Source of the DNA: Propionibacteriales bacterium
GTDB taxonomy: Bacteria > Actinomycetota > Actinomycetes > Propionibacteriales > Propionibacteriaceae
NCBI GenBank assembly: GCA_030453285.1
Contig: JAKDKP010000167.1
Location: 1 to 5,956 of the forward strand
DNA: 5,956 bases
Reading direction: 5' to 3'
Positions 4,006 through 5,956 of the stretch are shown here, piece by piece. Within the stretch, counting starts at the first letter, position 1. Each line of letters starts with the position of its first letter. Under the pieces are notes generated by a model. It was not told where the DNA came from. It saw only the letters and a program-made list of their open reading frames with translations, and made no database searches. The translations under genes and the position numbers were made by a program.

Positions 4006-4891
4006 GGGCGTCCTCCACCGAGGTGATCGGGCGGATCCGTGGCGCGTCCTGCACCATCGTGATCCGTCGAGCCAACCACAGCGTCGCCAGATAGGCGGCC
4101 ACCACGACCACCAGGATGAGCTGACCCAGTGGTGTCTGGTACGGGGCCAGATACTGCGGGCTGAACAGGGCCAGCAGCACCGCCAGTCCGCCGAAGATGA
4201 CGGTCATGTAGCGACCGGTCGCCCGCGCGGATGCCCGCTCGGCCTCGATCTTGCGACGGGCCCGCACCTCGTCGCCAACGGCGGTGGACAGTCCCTCCAG
4301 GACGTCGGCCAGACCCGTACCTCGACGTCGTGAGGCCAGGATGAGCGCCGAGGCGACCACGTCGGCGGTCGGATCGGACAGTTCATCGGCAAAGGCGACC
4401 AGTGCCCGGTCGGTGGGCCACCGAGAGTTGATCCGGGCGATCAGGGTGCTGACCTGCTCCTTGATCTGGTCCGGTGCGCTGGGCAGGGATGACTGCAGTG
4501 CACCCTCCATCGTGTTGTCCGAGCCGGCGTGCAGCAGGGACCGCAGGCTACGTACCCACTGATCCAGTGCGGAGGTCCGCTCGATGGCGGCAGCGTTCGG
4601 GTTGCCCAACAGATAGGGCAGCAGCACCGCGAGAACGGGCACCACGATCAGCATCACCGGCAGGCCGGTGACGATGAAGGCGGCGAGGGTGACCACGGCG
4701 GCCAGCAGCACCAGGCGGTCCCGACGCTTGCCGGCCTGGCCGGTCGGTCGTCTGGTCAGCCGGGCCCACGTCTCGGTCAGCGACTCCTTCGGCTTGACCC
4801 GCTTCGGCGGACGGCGGCGTAGGCCGAGGACCAGCAACAACACACCGGCAGCAGCCAGGAACCCGATCGCGGCACCGACGGTCGCGTTCAT
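3998..4891 (-). CDS. tadB: TadB, type II secretion F-domain pilus platform protein
   Basis: A 297-residue protein from ATG 4891-4889. An ATG at 4900 would add three residues, but its only Shine-Dalgarno, GAAGG (4905-4901), abuts it directly; the same GAAGG is 9 nt from ATG 4891, which also forms an ATGA overlap with the tadA stop. Layout: an N-terminal membrane helix at about 5-24, the basic linker R-R-R-P-P-K-R, two close membrane helices within about 60-96, a cytoplasmic T2SSF domain (about 105-225; landmarks L-R-S-L-L-H-A-G-S, A-S-R-R-R-G-T-G-L-A-D-V-L-E-G-L, E-R-A-S-A-R-A-T-G-R), and two C-terminal helices (about 226-245 and 255-275). With TadC it makes the inner-membrane platform of the Flp pilus and contacts the TadA ATPase. 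It ends at a TAG, overlapping tadC by 8 bp. The frame is intact and the length normal. Confidence 0.9.
   Translation of the reverse strand: MNATVGAAIGFLAAAGVLLLVLGLRRRPPKRVKPKESLTETWARLTRRPTGQAGKRRDRLVLLAAVVTLAAFIVTGLPVMLIVVPVLAVLLPYLLGNPNAAAIERTSALDQWVRSLRSLLHAGSDNTMEGALQSSLPSAPDQIKEQVSTLIARINSRWPTDRALVAFADELSDPTADVVASALILASRRRGTGLADVLEGLSTAVGDEVRARRKIEAERASARATGRYMTVIFGGLAVLLALFSPQYLAPYQTPLGQLILVVVVAAYLATLWLARRITMVQDAPRIRPITSVEDAHV
4012..4016 (-). promoter_or_regulatory. Ribosome binding site of tadC
   Basis: GGAGG on the minus strand, within the 3' end of tadB and 6 nt before ATG 4005. It confirms the start and the 8-bp overlap with tadB. Confidence 0.7.
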
Positions 4892-5956
4892 GCCTTCCAT
4901 CCTTCGGTGGACAGGGCGTGATGCATTTCGGGCGACATCTTCTCGTACAACAACCGCTGATCGGCACCGTGGTACAGCTCCGCGGTGGCCGGCATGAACG
5001 AGGTGCTGCCGTCGGAGTTCTCGGCAAACCCGTGGATCTCGACGATCTCGTTCACGAACCGGCGATAGTTCCCGCCCCGGGCGCGCTGATCGACCGCCTC
5101 GAGATGCACGATCAGGTGCAGGTTCACCGCGATCTGGCGGTATGCGTCGGCCTGGGTCATCACCCCGCCCAACGCGGCGGCGGTGACCAGGCGCTCGATC
5201 GTGGCCCGGCCGTGCTGGGCGTGGATCGTCGACAGCGAACCGGCGCCGGCCTGCATGGCCTGGAACATGGCCGCGGCTTCGGCATCGCGGACCTCGCCGA
5301 CGATGATCCGCGACAGGTTCTGCCGCAGCGATCCGGTCAGGTGTTGCTGGACGGAGAACTGGCCGATCGGGCGACCGTCGGCGGCGATCCCCTCACCACT
5401 GCCGTCGCGGGCGGTGAAGTTCACGATCCGGCCACGATCGGGCAGCTTGTGCAGGAACAACTCGGCGTCGGTCTCGATCACGCCGACCGCCTCGCTGGGG
5501 TCCATCGCCATCGCCAGCGCACGGACGAAGGTGGTCTTGCCGACACCCTGGTTGCCCGACACCACGATCGACTGACGAGCCCGTACGGCGGCAGTCAGGA
5601 AATCGGCGACGTGGCGCGGCATCATCCCGCCGTCGGCCAGCTCGTGCAGGGTGATCCGCGACATCTTGTGCTGGCGGATCACGATGGTCGGGCGGTCGAC
5701 GACGTCGAAGGCGACCGCGTGCAGCCGGAAACGGTCCTCGAGGTTCAGCGTCATCTCCGGATGGGCCGGGGAGAACGGCTTGGGCGTCTTGGAGTACGTC
5801 GCGATGAATGTGAGCTGCTCAATCAGCTCGACATCGGAATCGGCCACCGGATCGGCCTTGACGATTCGGTCGGCGTACACCATGTACACGTGGTCATGGC
5901 CCCGGATCTCGATGTTCTCCACGTCGGGATCGTCCATCAACGGCTGCCAGCGGCCG
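4888..5956 (-). CDS. tadA: TadA/CpaF secretion ATPase, 5' end outside window
   Basis: The C-terminal 355 or so residues of a type II/IV secretion ATPase are present; the full protein is usually longer. The frame stays open to the right edge, and the residues before the TTG/ATG near 5940 (G-R-W-Q-P-L) continue the conserved CpaF sequence, so those codons are internal and not the start. Order: N-terminal domain D-D-P-D-V-E-N-I-E-I; Walker A G-N-Q-G-V-G-K-T (5556-5533); Asp box as I-E-T-D-A-E-L instead of the common I-E-D-T-A-E-L; Walker B R-I-I-V-G-E-V-R-D; His box G-S-L-S-T-I-H-A. All nucleotide-binding elements are intact. As a cytoplasmic hexamer the family hydrolyses ATP to drive TadB/TadC and pilin polymerisation. 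The stop TGA (4890-4888) overlaps the tadB start as ATGA, so the genes are probably coupled. The operon promoter and any tadZ gene lie beyond the window. Confidence 0.93.
   Translation of the reverse strand, partial: GRWQPLMDDPDVENIEIRGHDHVYMVYADRIVKADPVADSDVELIEQLTFIATYSKTPKPFSPAHPEMTLNLEDRFRLHAVAFDVVDRPTIVIRQHKMSRITLHELADGGMMPRHVADFLTAAVRARQSIVVSGNQGVGKTTFVRALAMAMDPSEAVGVIETDAELFLHKLPDRGRIVNFTARDGSGEGIAADGRPIGQFSVQQHLTGSLRQNLSRIIVGEVRDAEAAAMFQAMQAGAGSLSTIHAQHGRATIERLVTAAALGGVMTQADAYRQIAVNLHLIVHLEAVDQRARGGNYRRFVNEIVEIHGFAENSDGSTSFMPATAELYHGADQRLLYEKMSPEMHHALSTEGWKA

Noticed and set aside
3518..4333. Plus-strand open frame of 271 residues across tadC and tadB
   Set aside because: It is antisense to two confidently recognised genes and shows no domain features.
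5935..5940. TTG/ATG codons near the right edge as the start of tadA
   Set aside because: The frame continues to the window edge with family-like residues (G-R-W-Q-P-L before D-D-P-D-V-E), so these are internal codons.
1..5956. CRISPR array, insertion sequence, tRNA/rRNA gene or phage feature
   Set aside because: No regularly spaced repeats, terminal inverted repeats with a transposase, or recognisable RNA genes were seen on either strand.

Overview
The window comes from a high-GC actinobacterium. The evidence is the strong G/C third-position bias, GTG starts, a perfect actinobacterial-type DnaA box (TTGTCCACA), a DUF664/DinB protein of the mycothiol-using type, and a Tad pilus locus in the compact actinobacterial arrangement. 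The family cannot be fixed from this sequence; a Propionibacteriaceae-like or related actinomycete is a guess only.

Layout. At the left edge (1-279, minus) is the first 93 residues of a secreted PhoD-type alkaline phosphatase with a Tat signal peptide. It is divergent from a DinB/DUF664 metalloenzyme-like gene (443-1042, plus) across a 163-bp gap holding a 12-bp palindrome and repeated ACAGTC words. The DinB gene converges on a YbaK/EbsC aminoacyl-tRNA-editing-domain gene (1032-1508, minus); their ends overlap by 11 bp inside a 17-bp palindrome.

The right three quarters (1559-5956, all minus) is a Tad/Flp (type IVc) pilus operon. Read 5'->3' it runs tadA/cpaF ATPase (5' end outside the window), tadB, tadC, a structured 92-bp gap, a 70-aa Flp-like prepilin, a TadE-like protein, a second TadE/TadF-like protein, and a TadG-like protein. 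Most junctions are start/stop overlaps of 1 to 8 nt, so translation is probably coupled. TadA powers assembly, TadB and TadC form the inner-membrane platform, and the four small prepilin-like proteins are the substrates or pseudopilins. The prepilin peptidase, TadZ and RcpC/CpaB are not visible and may lie upstream, beyond position 5956.

The most unusual DNA is the tadC-pilin gap (3014-3105). It packs a perfect DnaA box, an 8-bp-stem hairpin, a CCGATCGG palindrome, a TGAGA/TCTCA inverted repeat with a possible -10 element, and a strong ribosome binding site. No clearly new multi-gene system is seen; the genes belong to known families, and the points worth following are mostly regulatory and sequence-motif departures.
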